Below are positions 45,521 through 54,517 of a stretch of DNA of 64,000 nucleotides, in pieces. Every line of letters starts with the position of its first letter. Position 1 is the stretch's first letter. The position numbers and the translations under genes are program-made. The notes under the pieces are model-generated. The model ran no database searches, was not told the origin of the DNA, and saw nothing but the letters and a program-made list of their open reading frames with translations. The DNA lies in the NCBI RefSeq assembly GCF_015159595.1, contig NZ_CP063304.1:1426001-1490000 (forward strand). Reading direction: 5' to 3'. This stretch comes from Blautia liquoris (GTDB lineage: Bacteria; Bacillota; Clostridia; Lachnospirales; Lachnospiraceae).

Positions 45521-46399
45521 ATGGTTAACAGTATGACTGGCTTTGGACGGTCGGAAATTCAGTTTTCGGATATAAGGTTTACGGTGGAGATGAAATCGGT
45601 AAATCACAGATATCTGGACTTTAATATTAAGCTGCCCAAGAAGCTTAGTTCTTTTGAAAATGCAATACGGAATACACTGAAGGAATATGTTCAGCGTGGC
45701 AAGGTGGACGTCTTCATTACGTATGAAGATTTTACTCAGTCGAATATTTCTCTGAAATACAACAAAGAGCTGGCATCGCAGTATCTGAATTGTGCGCACA
45801 AGATACAGGAGGATTTCGATCTGAAGAATGATATAACTGTATCAAAACTGGCGGGATTTCCTGAGGTGCTCGTGATGGAGGAGACACCAGTTGATGAGGA
45901 AAGGCTCTGGTCTGTTTTGGAGAGGGCACTTAAGGAGGCGGGAGAGCAGTTTCAAAGACAAAGAAACCGCGAAGGTGAGAATCTCAAAGATAATTTGCTT
46001 GATAAATTGAACCAAATGCTTGTAGATATTCGAGAGGTTGAGATACGTTCTCCACAGATTATAGAGGAGTATAAGTCAAAACTTGAGCAGAAAACGAGGG
46101 AATTGTTGGAGGATACTTCAGTTGAGGACAGCAGAATCGCCGCGGAGGTGATTCTTTTTGCCGATAAGATTTGTACGGATGAGGAAACAGTACGACTGCG
46201 CAGTCATATCGAGAATATGATGTCAGTATTAAAACAAGGCGGCACGGTCGGAAGAAAGCTGGACTTTATCGCACAAGAGATGAATCGCGAGGCAAACACC
46301 ATTCTTTCAAAAGCAAATGATCTTAAGACCTCCAACATTGCGATTGAACTGAAGACGGAGATTGAAAAGACCCGTGAACAGATTCAAAATATTGAATGA
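45521..46399 (+). CDS. yicC: YicC/YloC family endoribonuclease
   Basis: 292 residues from ATG 45521, giving the standard start MVNSMTGFGRSE. An upstream in-frame ATG at 45473 lacks a ribosome site, whereas AGGAGGAA precedes 45521. The C-terminal LDFIAQEMNREANTILSKA is the conserved DUF1732 part. Members cleave RNA. It leads the conserved yicC-remA-gmk-rpoZ order. Confidence 0.94.
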   Translation: MVNSMTGFGRSEIQFSDIRFTVEMKSVNHRYLDFNIKLPKKLSSFENAIRNTLKEYVQRGKVDVFITYEDFTQSNISLKYNKELASQYLNCAHKIQEDFDLKNDITVSKLAGFPEVLVMEETPVDEERLWSVLERALKEAGEQFQRQRNREGENLKDNLLDKLNQMLVDIREVEIRSPQIIEEYKSKLEQKTRELLEDTSVEDSRIAAEVILFADKICTDEETVRLRSHIENMMSVLKQGGTVGRKLDFIAQEMNREANTILSKANDLKTSNIAIELKTEIEKTREQIQNIE

Positions 46400-46490
46400 T
46401 ACCAGAAAGTGACATTAGATCTATAGTATCATAGAGTACCACATGCGAAACAGTCGTGGTATCAATAAAAAAAGAATAAGGTGAGAAACA

Positions 46491-46766
46491 TTGGTAAAAC
46501 TTGTAAATATAGGCTTTGGGAATGTTGTGAATTCCGATAAGATCGTGGCGGTGGTAAGTCCGGAGGCTGCCCCGATTAAGCGAATGGTGTCCCATGCAAA
46601 AGAAGATGGAAGTGTGATTGATGCTACACAGGGAAGAAGAACAAAATCAGTGATTGTGACCAGTGAGAATTTGATTATCTTATCTGCTCTTCAGGCCGAT
46701 ACAATTAGCAGACGTTTTAACCATGATATGACTGCACCGGAGGAGAAGGCTGAAACAGATGAGTAA
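46491..46766 (+). CDS. remA: RemA-type DNA-binding regulator
   Basis: 91 residues of the RemA/DUF370 family. The GFGNVV start and ATQGRRTKSVIVT segment are conserved; it forms an octameric DNA-binding ring in bacilli and controls matrix and osmoprotection genes. TTG start 46491 with AAGGTGAG upstream. It overlaps gmk by 8 bases. The upstream 46400-46490 gap has TGATACCA/TGGTATCA complementarity (46397 and 46457) but no gene. Confidence 0.94.
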   Translation: MVKLVNIGFGNVVNSDKIVAVVSPEAAPIKRMVSHAKEDGSVIDATQGRRTKSVIVTSENLIILSALQADTISRRFNHDMTAPEEKAETDE

Positions 46767-47382
46767 GAAAGGGATTTTAGTAGTGATTTCTGGTTTCTCG
46801 GGAGCCGGAAAAGGAACTGTTATGAAAGGTCTTATGGAGAGGTACCCGGATTACGCACTTTCCATATCTGCGACAACGCGAAGTCCGAGAAAGGGCGAAC
46901 AAGAGGGAATACATTATTTTTTCAAGACAGAGCCTGAATTTGAGCAGATGATTGAAAATCGTGAATTTATAGAGTATGCCAGATATGTGGATCACTTTTA
47001 TGGCACTCCAAAAAGATATGTTGAGGAACAGCTGGAAACTGGCAAAGATGTGATTCTGGAGATTGAACTTCAAGGTGCTCTCGAAGTGAAGAGAAAACAT
47101 CCGGAAACGTTATTGCTATTTGTGACACCGCCGGATGCAAAGGAACTGGTGAAGAGACTAAAGGGTAGGGGAACAGAAAGTGATGAGCAGATCCGACATC
47201 GTCTTGCCAGAGCAGTCGAAGAATCGAAATGTATGGAACAGTATGATTACATTGTAGTCAATGATGATATCGATACCTGTGTCACACATATTCATGAGAT
47301 GATACAAGTTCAGCATGACGCCAGCATCCATCAAAAGGAGTTTATATCCGGGATCCGAGAAGAATTAAAGGAGGAATTTTAG
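46759..47382 (+). CDS. gmk: Guanylate kinase
   Basis: 207 residues. Phosphorylates GMP to GDP. P-loop SGFSGAGKGTV and the GMP-binding SATTRSPRKGE..G.HYFF segment are normal. It overlaps the end of remA and is followed by rpoZ after one base. Confidence 0.97.
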   Translation: MSKKGILVVISGFSGAGKGTVMKGLMERYPDYALSISATTRSPRKGEQEGIHYFFKTEPEFEQMIENREFIEYARYVDHFYGTPKRYVEEQLETGKDVILEIELQGALEVKRKHPETLLLFVTPPDAKELVKRLKGRGTESDEQIRHRLARAVEESKCMEQYDYIVVNDDIDTCVTHIHEMIQVQHDASIHQKEFISGIREELKEEF

Positions 47383-47383
47383 C

Positions 47384-47686
47384 GTGATACATCCATCATA
47401 TAAAGAATTAATAGAAGTTATCAATAAAGGGCAGGACATCGATGAGGCACCGCTGGTGACATCCAGATATTCAATTGTTCTGGCTGCAAGTAAGCGCGCA
47501 AGACAGATTATATCCGGTGCGGAACCATATGTAGAAGGCGAGATTGAGAAACCTTTATCTATTGCTGTAAAAGAGCTCTATGAGGGAGATATTCATATTC
47601 TAAAGGATGAAGATGGGATGGAGGACTCGATGAGAAGCGATGAAATCCAGCAGGAAAAGGACAGACAGGATGAGGAAACAATCTGA
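47384..47686 (+). CDS. rpoZ: RNA polymerase omega subunit
   Basis: 100 residues. The helix SRYSIVLAASKRARQI and the IEKPLSIAVKELYEG segment match omega. GTG start with AGGAGG upstream. The C-terminal tail after residue 75 is acidic and not conserved. Confidence 0.93.
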   Translation: MIHPSYKELIEVINKGQDIDEAPLVTSRYSIVLAASKRARQIISGAEPYVEGEIEKPLSIAVKELYEGDIHILKDEDGMEDSMRSDEIQQEKDRQDEETI

Positions 47687-47714
47687 ATTTGGTCTTGATA
47701 TCTGATGTAAATTG

Positions 47715-47748
47715 GGCTGTTACAGAATTATATAAAGCTGTAACAGCC
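47715..47748. terminator. Perfect 11-bp hairpin between rpoZ and rimO
   Basis: GGCTGTTACAG (47715-47725) and CTGTAACAGCC (47738-47748) with a 12-base A/T loop. Few T's follow, so termination may be partial; it could instead be an RNA-stability or processing element. Confidence 0.55.
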
Positions 47749-47782
47749 GTTCTCATCAGAAAAAGTAGTTTAGGGAGTTTAT

Positions 47783-49123
47783 ATGAAGATACTTTTTATT
47801 TCACTGGGATGTGATAAAAACCTAGTGGATTCAGAACATATGCTTGGACTTTTGACCAGGCATGGGTATACAATAACAGATAGTGAGGAAAATGCGGATA
47901 TCATAGTCGTCAATACCTGCTGTTTTATTCAGCAGGCAAAAGAGGAAAGTATTCAGAATATTTTGGAAATGGCTGAGTATAAGATTCATGGTGTCCTCAA
48001 GGCACTGATTGTAACAGGGTGTATGGCTGAGAGGTACAAAAAAGAGATTTATCAGGAATTACCAGAGGTTGATGCGGTGCTGGGGACGAATAGTTATGAT
48101 ATGATAGTCCCTGCCATAGATGAGGTACTGAGTAAAAAAGGGTATGAGAATTTTTATTCAGACGATGAGATACCTGCTGCCGGGGACAGACGTTTAATTA
48201 CGACAGGTGGGAGCTATGAATATCTGAAGATTGCAGAAGGCTGTGATAAGCACTGCACATATTGTATTATTCCGTCGCTGCGTGGTCATTATCGCAGTGT
48301 CTCCATGGAACAGTTGGTATCTGAGGCGAAAGAACTGGCCGATTCTGGTGTAAAGGAGTTAATTTTAGTTGCTCAGGAGACGACTCTTTACGGTGTGGAT
48401 CTTTATGGTGCGAAGAGCCTACATGTTCTATTAAAAGAGTTGTGTAAGATTCCCCAGATTCGCTGGATTCGGGTTCTCTACTGCTATCCGGAAGAAATCT
48501 ACCCGGAACTTATACAGACTATGAAGGAAGAAGCCAAGATTTGTCACTATCTTGATCTGCCAATTCAGCATGCAAACGATGAAATTTTAAGGCGTATGGG
48601 TCGAAAGACCACGAAAAAAGAGATCGTCCAAATTGTCTCAAATCTGAGAAAAGAGATACCGGACGTTGCCCTTCGTACAACTCTGATCACGGGATTTCCC
48701 GGAGAAACACAGGAACACCATGAGGAACTCATGGAATTTGTACGTGAGATGCATTTTGATCGTCTGGGAGTTTTTACATATTCACAGGAAGAAGGTACTC
48801 CCGCCGCCTTGATGGATAACCAGATGGATGAGGAGGTAAAGAAAGATCGCCAGGCAGATCTTATGGAGCTACAGCAGAGTATTTCTGAAGAAAACGGAAA
48901 GAAACGGGCAGGGCAGACTGTGTGGGCCATGATTGAGGGAAAAGTGGCAGATGAGAATGCTTACATTGCCCGAACATATGCCGATGCTCCTGATGTTGAT
49001 GGATATTTGTTTTTGAATACTTCCAGACAGCTTGTCACGGGAGACTTTGTAAAGGCGAAAGTTACCGGTTCACTGGAATATGATTTGATAGGAGAGTTAG
49101 AGGAAGATGAATACACCGAATAA
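47783..49123 (+). CDS. rimO: Ribosomal protein S12 methylthiotransferase
   Basis: 446 residues. N-terminal iron-sulfur domain with Cys10, Cys46 and Cys80, radical SAM cluster Cys154, Cys158, Cys161 (EGCDKHCTYC), and C-terminal TRAM domain. Adds a methylthio group to an aspartate of S12. ATG with GGGAG upstream; overlaps pgsA by 17 bases. Confidence 0.97.
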   Translation: MKILFISLGCDKNLVDSEHMLGLLTRHGYTITDSEENADIIVVNTCCFIQQAKEESIQNILEMAEYKIHGVLKALIVTGCMAERYKKEIYQELPEVDAVLGTNSYDMIVPAIDEVLSKKGYENFYSDDEIPAAGDRRLITTGGSYEYLKIAEGCDKHCTYCIIPSLRGHYRSVSMEQLVSEAKELADSGVKELILVAQETTLYGVDLYGAKSLHVLLKELCKIPQIRWIRVLYCYPEEIYPELIQTMKEEAKICHYLDLPIQHANDEILRRMGRKTTKKEIVQIVSNLRKEIPDVALRTTLITGFPGETQEHHEELMEFVREMHFDRLGVFTYSQEEGTPAALMDNQMDEEVKKDRQADLMELQQSISEENGKKRAGQTVWAMIEGKVADENAYIARTYADAPDVDGYLFLNTSRQLVTGDFVKAKVTGSLEYDLIGELEEDEYTE

Positions 49124-49646
49124 GCTGACAATACTTCGAATTATCATGATACCATTCTTTGTGCTGTTTATGCTGGTTCCGATTGGCGGAATTGCTCATA
49201 AATGGATTGCACTTGCGATCTTTATTATAGCGAGTCTCACAGACACTCTGGACGGATATCTGGCCAGAAAAAATAATCTCATAACGGATTTTGGAAAGTT
49301 CATGGACCCTCTGGCAGATAAACTGTTGGTATGTGCGGCCATGATCTGTCTGATTGATCTGGGAAAACTTCCATCATGGGTTGTCATAATCATTATTTCC
49401 CGTGAATTCATCATCAGCGGATCTCGATTGGTGGCGTCTGATAACGGTATCGTAATCGCTGCAAGCTGGTGGGGAAAAGCAAAAACCGTAAGTCAGATGC
49501 TTATGGTAATTGTCCTCATAGCGGATCTTGGCGGGGTCTTTCATGCGATTGAGATCATTTTGATTGTGGTGGCTACTGTGCTCACCGTGATTTCTTTAAT
49601 TGACTATCTTCTGAAAAACAAACAAGTATTATCCATGCAGGATTAA
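49107..49646 (+). CDS. pgsA: CDP-diacylglycerol-glycerol-3-phosphate 3-phosphatidyltransferase
   Basis: 179 residues, membrane enzyme of phosphatidylglycerol synthesis. The CDP-alcohol phosphotransferase motif is DTLDGYLARKNNLITDFGKFMDPLADKL. Start lies in the end of rimO, behind GAGG. Confidence 0.96.
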   Translation: MNTPNKLTILRIIMIPFFVLFMLVPIGGIAHKWIALAIFIIASLTDTLDGYLARKNNLITDFGKFMDPLADKLLVCAAMICLIDLGKLPSWVVIIIISREFIISGSRLVASDNGIVIAASWWGKAKTVSQMLMVIVLIADLGGVFHAIEIILIVVATVLTVISLIDYLLKNKQVLSMQD

Positions 49647-49672
49647 TTCTCATATAAGAGAGGCGAAAAAAT

Positions 49673-50929
49673 ATGACAGTAGAAATTATATCCGTTGGAA
49701 CTGAAATTTTGCTGGGAAATATTGTGAACACGAATGCCGCATACCTGTCGAGACAGTGTGCTGCTCTCGGGCTTTCCTGTTATTATCAGGTTGTTGTCGG
49801 GGACAATGAGGCGCGCATGGCAGAGACTATGAAGACGGCCATTGACCGATCAGATGTTGTGATCTGCTCAGGGGGTCTAGGACCCACAGAGGACGATATG
49901 ACAAAAGAAGTCGCATGCAGCGTTATGGGGGAAAGGCTTGTGGAAGATGCCGAAACACATCGCCTGATCGAAATGTATATGGGGCGTTTCGTACGATCCC
50001 ATCGCGGATACCAGATTACCGAGAATAATTGGAAGCAGGCTATGGTGCCGGAACACGGAATTGTGCTAAAGAATGACAATGGCACGGCACCGGGTCTTAT
50101 CATAGATAAAAATCAGAAAATTATCGTTCTGCTTCCTGGTCCGCCATCGGAGATGAAACCGCTGTTCGATCAGCAGGTGTTTCCTTATCTGCAGAGAAAA
50201 CAGTCGGAAGTTATATATTCTACAACTCTGAAAATTGTTGGAAGCGGCGAAAGCTATGTGGAAATGTCCATTCGTGATCTGATTGACACACAGACAAATC
50301 CGACAATTGCTACCTATGCAAAAACCGGAGAGGTACATCTTAGACTGACGGCAAAGGCGGAAAATGAAAAAAAAGCCAAAGAACTCATAACACCAGTAAG
50401 GCTTGAGCTGGAAAAAAGATTCGAAACCCAGATTTATACAGAAGATGAAGAGGAGACGCTTGAGATGGCGCTTGTCAGACTTCTTTACGATCATAATCTG
50501 ACTGTTACGACGGCAGAGTCTTGTACAGGAGGAGCAATTGCCGCGAGAATTGTAAATGTTTCCGGTGCTTCCAGTGTGTTTAGACAGGGATATATCACCT
50601 ATGCGAATGAAGCAAAGCAAAATATGATCGGTGTAAAAGGTGAAACACTGACCAGATATGGAGCTGTCAGTGAACAGACAGCACGTGAAATGTCAGAAGG
50701 TGCTGCATGTACTGCAGGTTGTGATTGTGCTCTTTCGGTAACAGGCATTGCAGGGCCAACAGGCGGCACAAAAGAAAAACCTGTGGGCCTTGTCTATATA
50801 GGTTGTACCTGCAGGGGAAAAACAAGTGTAAAGGAACTGCACTTTTCCGGAAATCGAGGGAAAATTCGAGAGCAGACTGTTGTCACGGCGCTGGCATTTT
50901 TAAGAGAGTGTATTCTGAATTCTCTGTAA
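49673..50929 (+). CDS. cinA: CinA family competence/damage-inducible protein
   Basis: 418 residues. N-terminal molybdopterin-binding-like domain (EIISVGTEILLGNIVNTNA; SGGLGPTEDDMT) with pyrophosphatase-type function in relatives, and C-terminal nicotinamide-nucleotide amidase domain (TTAESCTGGAIAARI; SVTGIAGPTGGT). Follows pgsA by 26 bases, the common order before recA, but no recA follows here. Confidence 0.95.
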   Translation: MTVEIISVGTEILLGNIVNTNAAYLSRQCAALGLSCYYQVVVGDNEARMAETMKTAIDRSDVVICSGGLGPTEDDMTKEVACSVMGERLVEDAETHRLIEMYMGRFVRSHRGYQITENNWKQAMVPEHGIVLKNDNGTAPGLIIDKNQKIIVLLPGPPSEMKPLFDQQVFPYLQRKQSEVIYSTTLKIVGSGESYVEMSIRDLIDTQTNPTIATYAKTGEVHLRLTAKAENEKKAKELITPVRLELEKRFETQIYTEDEEETLEMALVRLLYDHNLTVTTAESCTGGAIAARIVNVSGASSVFRQGYITYANEAKQNMIGVKGETLTRYGAVSEQTAREMSEGAACTAGCDCALSVTGIAGPTGGTKEKPVGLVYIGCTCRGKTSVKELHFSGNRGKIREQTVVTALAFLRECILNSL

Positions 50930-50935
50930 CAGTCT

Positions 50936-51048
50936 ATTCGAATTCCCTTCTGTCGGACTGTATTCTCGTGTTTGTTTGGATTTCAAAGTGTATACTTTAT
51001 TCATGCAGGCATGAAAGGCATACACTTTTCGACCCTGATATTATCATT
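50936..51048. repeat. Dispersed palindromic intergenic element, copy 4
   Basis: Begins ATTCGAATTCC, then TGTATTCTCGTGTTTGT, outer stem AAAGTGTAT/ATACACTTT and inner hairpin TTCATGC-ag-GCATGAA, then CGACCCTGATATTATC. The outer-stem bases differ from copies 2 and 3 on both arms, keeping pairing. Located between convergent genes cinA and the gene at 51044. Confidence 0.85.
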
Positions 51049-51316
51049 TTTTCATCATTCGCATAACATTTATCATCTGATCAATTTTAGCAGCTTCTTC
51101 CGGGGAGCTGCTTTCTTTAATGACATCGAAGATTACGGACATTTCTTCGGGAGTGAATTGCACTCCTTTCTTCTTCGAACTGTTGGCGACAGCCATCAGA
51201 AAAGGTAACATCTCACTTTGTGATTTCTGTCCTCCCTGGCTTGCTAAAGCCTGAAGCATCGCAAGCTTTGAACTGTCGATGCCGGAAAGTTTCGGATTAT
51301 TTGTCCAGTCGCTCAT
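51044..51316 (-). CDS. Small protein of unknown function, 90 residues
   Basis: Soluble, methionine-rich and mostly helical: SSKLAMLQALASQGGQKSQSEMLPFLMAVANS, ending DQMINVMRMMKK. No motif recognised. GGCAGGATATG precedes the ATG. It follows the SNMDF-repeat gene by 53 bases on the same strand; both have Met-rich helical sequence, so they may act together. The ribosome site is acceptable and the pair has matching composition with other genes. Confidence 0.7.
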   Translation of the reverse strand: MSDWTNNPKLSGIDSSKLAMLQALASQGGQKSQSEMLPFLMAVANSSKKKGVQFTPEEMSVIFDVIKESSSPEEAAKIDQMINVMRMMKK

Positions 51317-51369
51317 AATTCATATCCTGCCTTTCTTATATTTTGATGTTTGAATCTCAAAGTTATGCC

Positions 51370-51987
51370 TTATGCCTCCGAAGGATTATTGTCTGTTTTT
51401 TCTTCTTTGGGATGATTGATTAGTGAATCTATGAGATCATCTACCTCTTGTTCCTGTTGTTTTATATCAGATTCATTTACCGGCGGAGGATTTATGGGTT
51501 TGTCACTGTTTTCCTCAGTGCTTTTTTCATCGTCTTCTTCATCAGATCCATGAAACATATTTTTAAACCCCATGTTTGACATATCCATATTAGAAAAGTC
51601 CATATTAGAAAAGTCCATATTAGAAAAATCCATGTTAGAAAAGTCCATATCCTGAAAACTCTGGAACATTTCAAACATTGTCATTGCCTGCGAGATTTTG
51701 TCGAATATTTCTTTCATGGTTCCACTTGTATAGCGGCCGATATCTGAAAGCATATCTGTTAAGGAAAAATCTGGTCCTTCTTTCGACATCATCTGTATGG
51801 AGGACTTTTTTCTTGTGAGGGAAATAACGGTTTCAAGTTCTTTCATCTTAACAAGAACCGAAAGAAAACCCTGTATTTTCGCGGGAGCATAGGGAATAGA
51901 TGCTTTCAGAAGCTGCAGAGTATCGTCACTGATTGTCTGGTCGAAAGGTGTCATTTTCTGTTCTTGTGGTTCGTCCATATCACGCAT
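51370..51987 (-). CDS. Protein with SNMDF pentapeptide-like repeats, unknown function
   Basis: 205 residues. Residues about 15-110 look helical (DDTLQLLKASIPYAPAKIQ; LVKMKELETVISL). Residues about 115-145 contain tandem five-residue units SNMDF (four nearly identical, then SNMDM, SNMGF). The Ser-Asn-Met-x-Phe pattern approaches the A(N/D)LxX pentapeptide repeat, but too few units exist for a full helix. The acidic C-terminus has EEDDEKSTEEN and a Q/E-rich end. No family is recognised. Followed by the gene at 51044. Confidence 0.75.
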   Translation of the reverse strand: MRDMDEPQEQKMTPFDQTISDDTLQLLKASIPYAPAKIQGFLSVLVKMKELETVISLTRKKSSIQMMSKEGPDFSLTDMLSDIGRYTSGTMKEIFDKISQAMTMFEMFQSFQDMDFSNMDFSNMDFSNMDFSNMDMSNMGFKNMFHGSDEEDDEKSTEENSDKPINPPPVNESDIKQQEQEVDDLIDSLINHPKEEKTDNNPSEA

Positions 51988-52055
51988 CCCTCACTGGTTT
52001 TCAGTCTATCATATGAGAATAGGACGGTAAGTATGTATGATACAAAGCTCCCAAA

Positions 52056-52112
52056 CTTATGATTTTCCATGCAGGCGCGAAACACATAACCTTTTGACTT
52101 TGGCATCATAAT
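52056..52112. repeat. Dispersed palindromic intergenic element, copy 5 (degenerate)
   Basis: CAAACTTATG..TCCATGCaggCGCGAAACACATAACCTTTTGACTTTGGCATCATAAT follows the same plan: outer TTATG/CATAA, an inner imperfect ATGC/CGCG hairpin, then the CTTTTGAC tail. The left part is diverged. It lies between divergent genes, and TTGACT could be the -35 box for the small gene at 52147. Confidence 0.55.
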
Positions 52113-52146
52113 ATAATTATATAAAGAAAAAAAGGATTATTTGCTC

Positions 52147-52290
52147 ATGAAAGAACAAAAAACAAGACTTATTGTCGATCATAATGCAATTTATGAAATA
52201 GATTTGGAGTGTATGAGAAAGAAAGAGGAGAAGAAAAGGAAGAAAGAGAATAGACAAAAGATGAATAAAAAGCAAGGATTTAATAAATAA
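52147..52290 (+). CDS. Small basic protein, 47 residues
   Basis: MKEQKTRLIVDHNAIYEIDL and then a very lysine/arginine-rich C-terminus (RKKEEKKRKKENRQKMNKK). AAAGGA lies about 9 bases before the ATG and a strong terminator begins 5 bases after the stop, so a real transcription unit is likely. Function unknown; the basic tail could bind nucleic acid. Confidence 0.6.
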   Translation: MKEQKTRLIVDHNAIYEIDLECMRKKEEKKRKKENRQKMNKKQGFNK

Positions 52291-52295
52291 AAAAC

Positions 52296-52327
52296 AAGGC
52301 CGCCTAAGCCTTTTGGCAGGCGGCCTT
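52296..52327. terminator. Bidirectional terminator
   Basis: AAGGCCGCCT (52296-52305) pairs with AGGCGGCCTT (52318-52327), with TTTT after it and AAAA before it. It serves the small gene on the plus strand and the Cys-rich gene on the minus strand. Confidence 0.88.
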
Positions 52328-52348
52328 TTGTGGGCTCAGAAAAAGTAG

Positions 52349-52591
52349 TTAGCAGCCCCATCCACCACAGCAGCACAGAAGAAGGATGATCCACAGGCAG
52401 CTATCATTTCCGAAGCCATTGCCGCCGCATCCGCCGCCGCATCCATTGTTTCCGCCGAAACCGCCGCAGCAGCACAGAAGAATGATGATCCACAGGCAGT
52501 TATTGCCGCCAAATCCCGATGCATTGCCATATCTGTTGTCGCAGCCACAATCCGTGTCACATCCACAACCAGTAGCACTTAAATCACTCAT
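52349..52591 (-). CDS. Cysteine/glycine-rich small protein with duplicated CLWII..CCCGG segment
   Basis: 80 residues with 15 cysteines. Two copies of a hydrophobic unit, CLWIIILLCCCGGFG (about 32-46) and CLWIILLLCCCGGWG (about 65-79), separated by Gly/Asn-rich sequence. The N-terminus has CGCDTDCGCD. Proteins like this are annotated in Clostridia as chorion-class high-cysteine proteins, without a known role. GGAGG 8 bases before the ATG supports this frame over an overlapping Ala-rich frame. Membrane insertion or metal binding are possible. Confidence 0.8.
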   Translation of the reverse strand: MSDLSATGCGCDTDCGCDNRYGNASGFGGNNCLWIIILLCCCGGFGGNNGCGGGCGGNGFGNDSCLWIILLLCCCGGWGC

Positions 52592-52675
52592 GTTAAATCC
52601 TCCAGAGAAACTTTTATTTACACTTTAGGTTATGTAGATGGTGAACTTATGGTTACAAAAAGTTTGAAAAATTTC

Positions 52676-52705
52676 TTGATCTTTTATAAAAAACAGGTTT
52701 ATAAT
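52676..52705 (+). promoter_or_regulatory. Promoter of pyrG
   Basis: TTGATC (52676-52681) and TATAAT (52700-52705) with an 18-base spacer. Confidence 0.65.
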
Positions 52706-52773
52706 GTTTTTTTATGATAGTAGGAACATTTTTTGAACTGAAGGCAAGCTGATAATAGGATTAGGAGAAAACC

Positions 52774-54381
52774 ATGAGTGTAAAGTATGTATTTGTGACA
52801 GGAGGCGTGGTATCCGGACTGGGAAAAGGGATAACCGCAGCTTCTCTTGGAAGATTATTAAAAGCCAGAGGATACCAGGTGACTATGCAGAAATTTGATC
52901 CCTATATCAACATTGATCCGGGAACGATGAATCCGATCCAGCACGGAGAGGTTTTTGTGACCGATGACGGTACAGAGACAGACCTTGACTTGGGGCATTA
53001 TGAGCGCTTTATCGATGAAAGTCTGGATAAAAACTCTAATGTGACAACCGGAAAAATATACTGGAGTGTTCTTCAAAAGGAACGCAGAGGGGATTACGGC
53101 GGCGGGACTGTTCAGGTAATTCCTCATATTACGAATGAGATTAAGAGTCGATTTTACCGTGGCAGGGATGTGGATGAAGACCGCATAGCAATTATAGAAG
53201 TAGGAGGAACGGTCGGCGATATAGAAAGTCAGCCATTTTTGGAGGCAATCCGTCAGTTTCAACATGATGTGGGCAAAGAAAATGCAATCATGATTCATGT
53301 GACGCTGATTCCGTATCTTAAAGCATCCGGTGAAATGAAGACGAAACCAACGCAGGCCAGTGTGAAAGAGCTGCAGGCACTTGGAATTCGCCCGGACATT
53401 TTGGTATGTCGCTCAGAATATCCGCTGACACAGGAACTAAAAGATAAGATTGCGCTATTTTGTAATGTTATGAGTGAACATGTTCTGCAGAATCTGGATC
53501 TAGATTACCTCTATGAAGTTCCGCTGGCGATGGAAAAAGAAAATCTTGCTCAGGTTGTTCTGGAATGCCTGAATCTGCCATGCCCAAGGCCTGATCTTTC
53601 AGATTGGTGTCAGATGGTAGATGCATTGCGTCATCCGGACAAAGAGGTAACTATAGCGTTAGTTGGAAAATATGTTCAGCTGCATGATGCATATTTGTCA
53701 GTTGCAGAAGCTCTGAAACATGGAGGGATTGCTTCCCGTGCCAATGTGAATATTAATTGGGTAGATTCGGAACATCTGGATGATGAAAACGTCTCACAAG
53801 TACTCAAGGATACCGATGGAATTCTGGTGCCCGGCGGATTTGGGGATCGTGGAATTGAGGGGAAAATTGTAGCAGTCAAGTATGCCAGAACACAGAAGAT
53901 TCCATTTCTGGGTATTTGTCTGGGTATGCAGCTTTCAATTGTTGAATTCGCCAGAGATGTATTGGGATATCATGATGCTCATAGTATAGAACTCAATCCT
54001 GACACCATGCATCCGGTGATCTCTCTTATGCCGGAGCAAAATGGTGTTGTAGATCTCGGTGGAACTCTAAGACTGGGCGCATATCCGTGTGTGTTAAAAG
54101 AAGGTACAAAGGCTTACGAACTGTATCAGACTAGGGAAATACAGGAGAGACACAGACATAGATACGAAGTGAATAATGATTATAGAAGATCGCTGGAAGA
54201 AAATGGGATGGTCTTATCCGGTCTGTCTCCGGATGGCAGAATTGTTGAGATGATGGAACTTACCGATCACCCATTTTTTGTAGGAACACAGGGCCATCCC
54301 GAGCTGAAAAGCCGACCAAACAGACCACACCCGCTCTTTAAAGGATTTATCGAGGCAGCTGTTTTACATCACAAAGAATAA
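52774..54381 (+). CDS. pyrG: CTP synthase
   Basis: 535 residues. N-terminal amidoligase domain starts with [18 protein letters not shown]-terminal class I glutaminase has the nucleophile in [10 protein letters not shown] and the HPE motif in [10 protein letters not shown]. Converts UTP and glutamine to CTP. AGGAGAAA precedes ATG. No CTP-sensitive attenuator of the bacillar type was recognised in the short leader. Confidence 0.97.
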   Translation: MSVKYVFVTGGVVSGLGKGITAASLGRLLKARGYQVTMQKFDPYINIDPGTMNPIQHGEVFVTDDGTETDLDLGHYERFIDESLDKNSNVTTGKIYWSVLQKERRGDYGGGTVQVIPHITNEIKSRFYRGRDVDEDRIAIIEVGGTVGDIESQPFLEAIRQFQHDVGKENAIMIHVTLIPYLKASGEMKTKPTQASVKELQALGIRPDILVCRSEYPLTQELKDKIALFCNVMSEHVLQNLDLDYLYEVPLAMEKENLAQVVLECLNLPCPRPDLSDWCQMVDALRHPDKEVTIALVGKYVQLHDAYLSVAEALKHGGIASRANVNINWVDSEHLDDENVSQVLKDTDGILVPGGFGDRGIEGKIVAVKYARTQKIPFLGICLGMQLSIVEFARDVLGYHDAHSIELNPDTMHPVISLMPEQNGVVDLGGTLRLGAYPCVLKEGTKAYELYQTREIQERHRHRYEVNNDYRRSLEENGMVLSGLSPDGRIVEMMELTDHPFFVGTQGHPELKSRPNRPHPLFKGFIEAAVLHHKE

Positions 54382-54389
54382 AAAAAATC

Positions 54390-54418
54390 TTTACAAGACT
54401 TCTGCTTTGGTATATGAT
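54390..54418 (+). promoter_or_regulatory. Promoter of gltBD
   Basis: TTTACA (54390-54395) and TATGAT (54413-54418), 17 bases apart. Confidence 0.6.
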
Positions 54419-54442
54419 AATAAAAATGTTTTTAATGATATT

Positions 54443-54481
54443 TTTGGATTGTCTCACACAATAGTGATGCCGCAATCCAAA
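54443..54481 (+). promoter_or_regulatory. Leader hairpin/inverted repeat before gltB
   Basis: TTTGGATTG (54443-54451) pairs with CAATCCAAA (54473-54481). Inside it, TCAC/GTGA closes a six-base loop ACAATA. It lies downstream of the promoter and 36 bases before the gltB ATG, so it would be in the mRNA leader. No T-run follows; it could be an operator or RNA-protein site. Confidence 0.5.
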
Positions 54482-54517
54482 GTATCAAGACATCAACCAC
54501 AGAAAGAAGGTTAATCT

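Noticed and set aside
51590-51640. Short tandem 15-bp repeats as a CRISPR or satellite
   Set aside because: They encode the SNMDF repeats in frame and have no spacers.
52336-52578. Alanine-rich 80-residue frame overlapping the Cys-rich gene
   Set aside because: Frame-shifted reading of the GCC-rich repeat; the Cys-rich frame has the GGAGG site and conserved-looking duplication.
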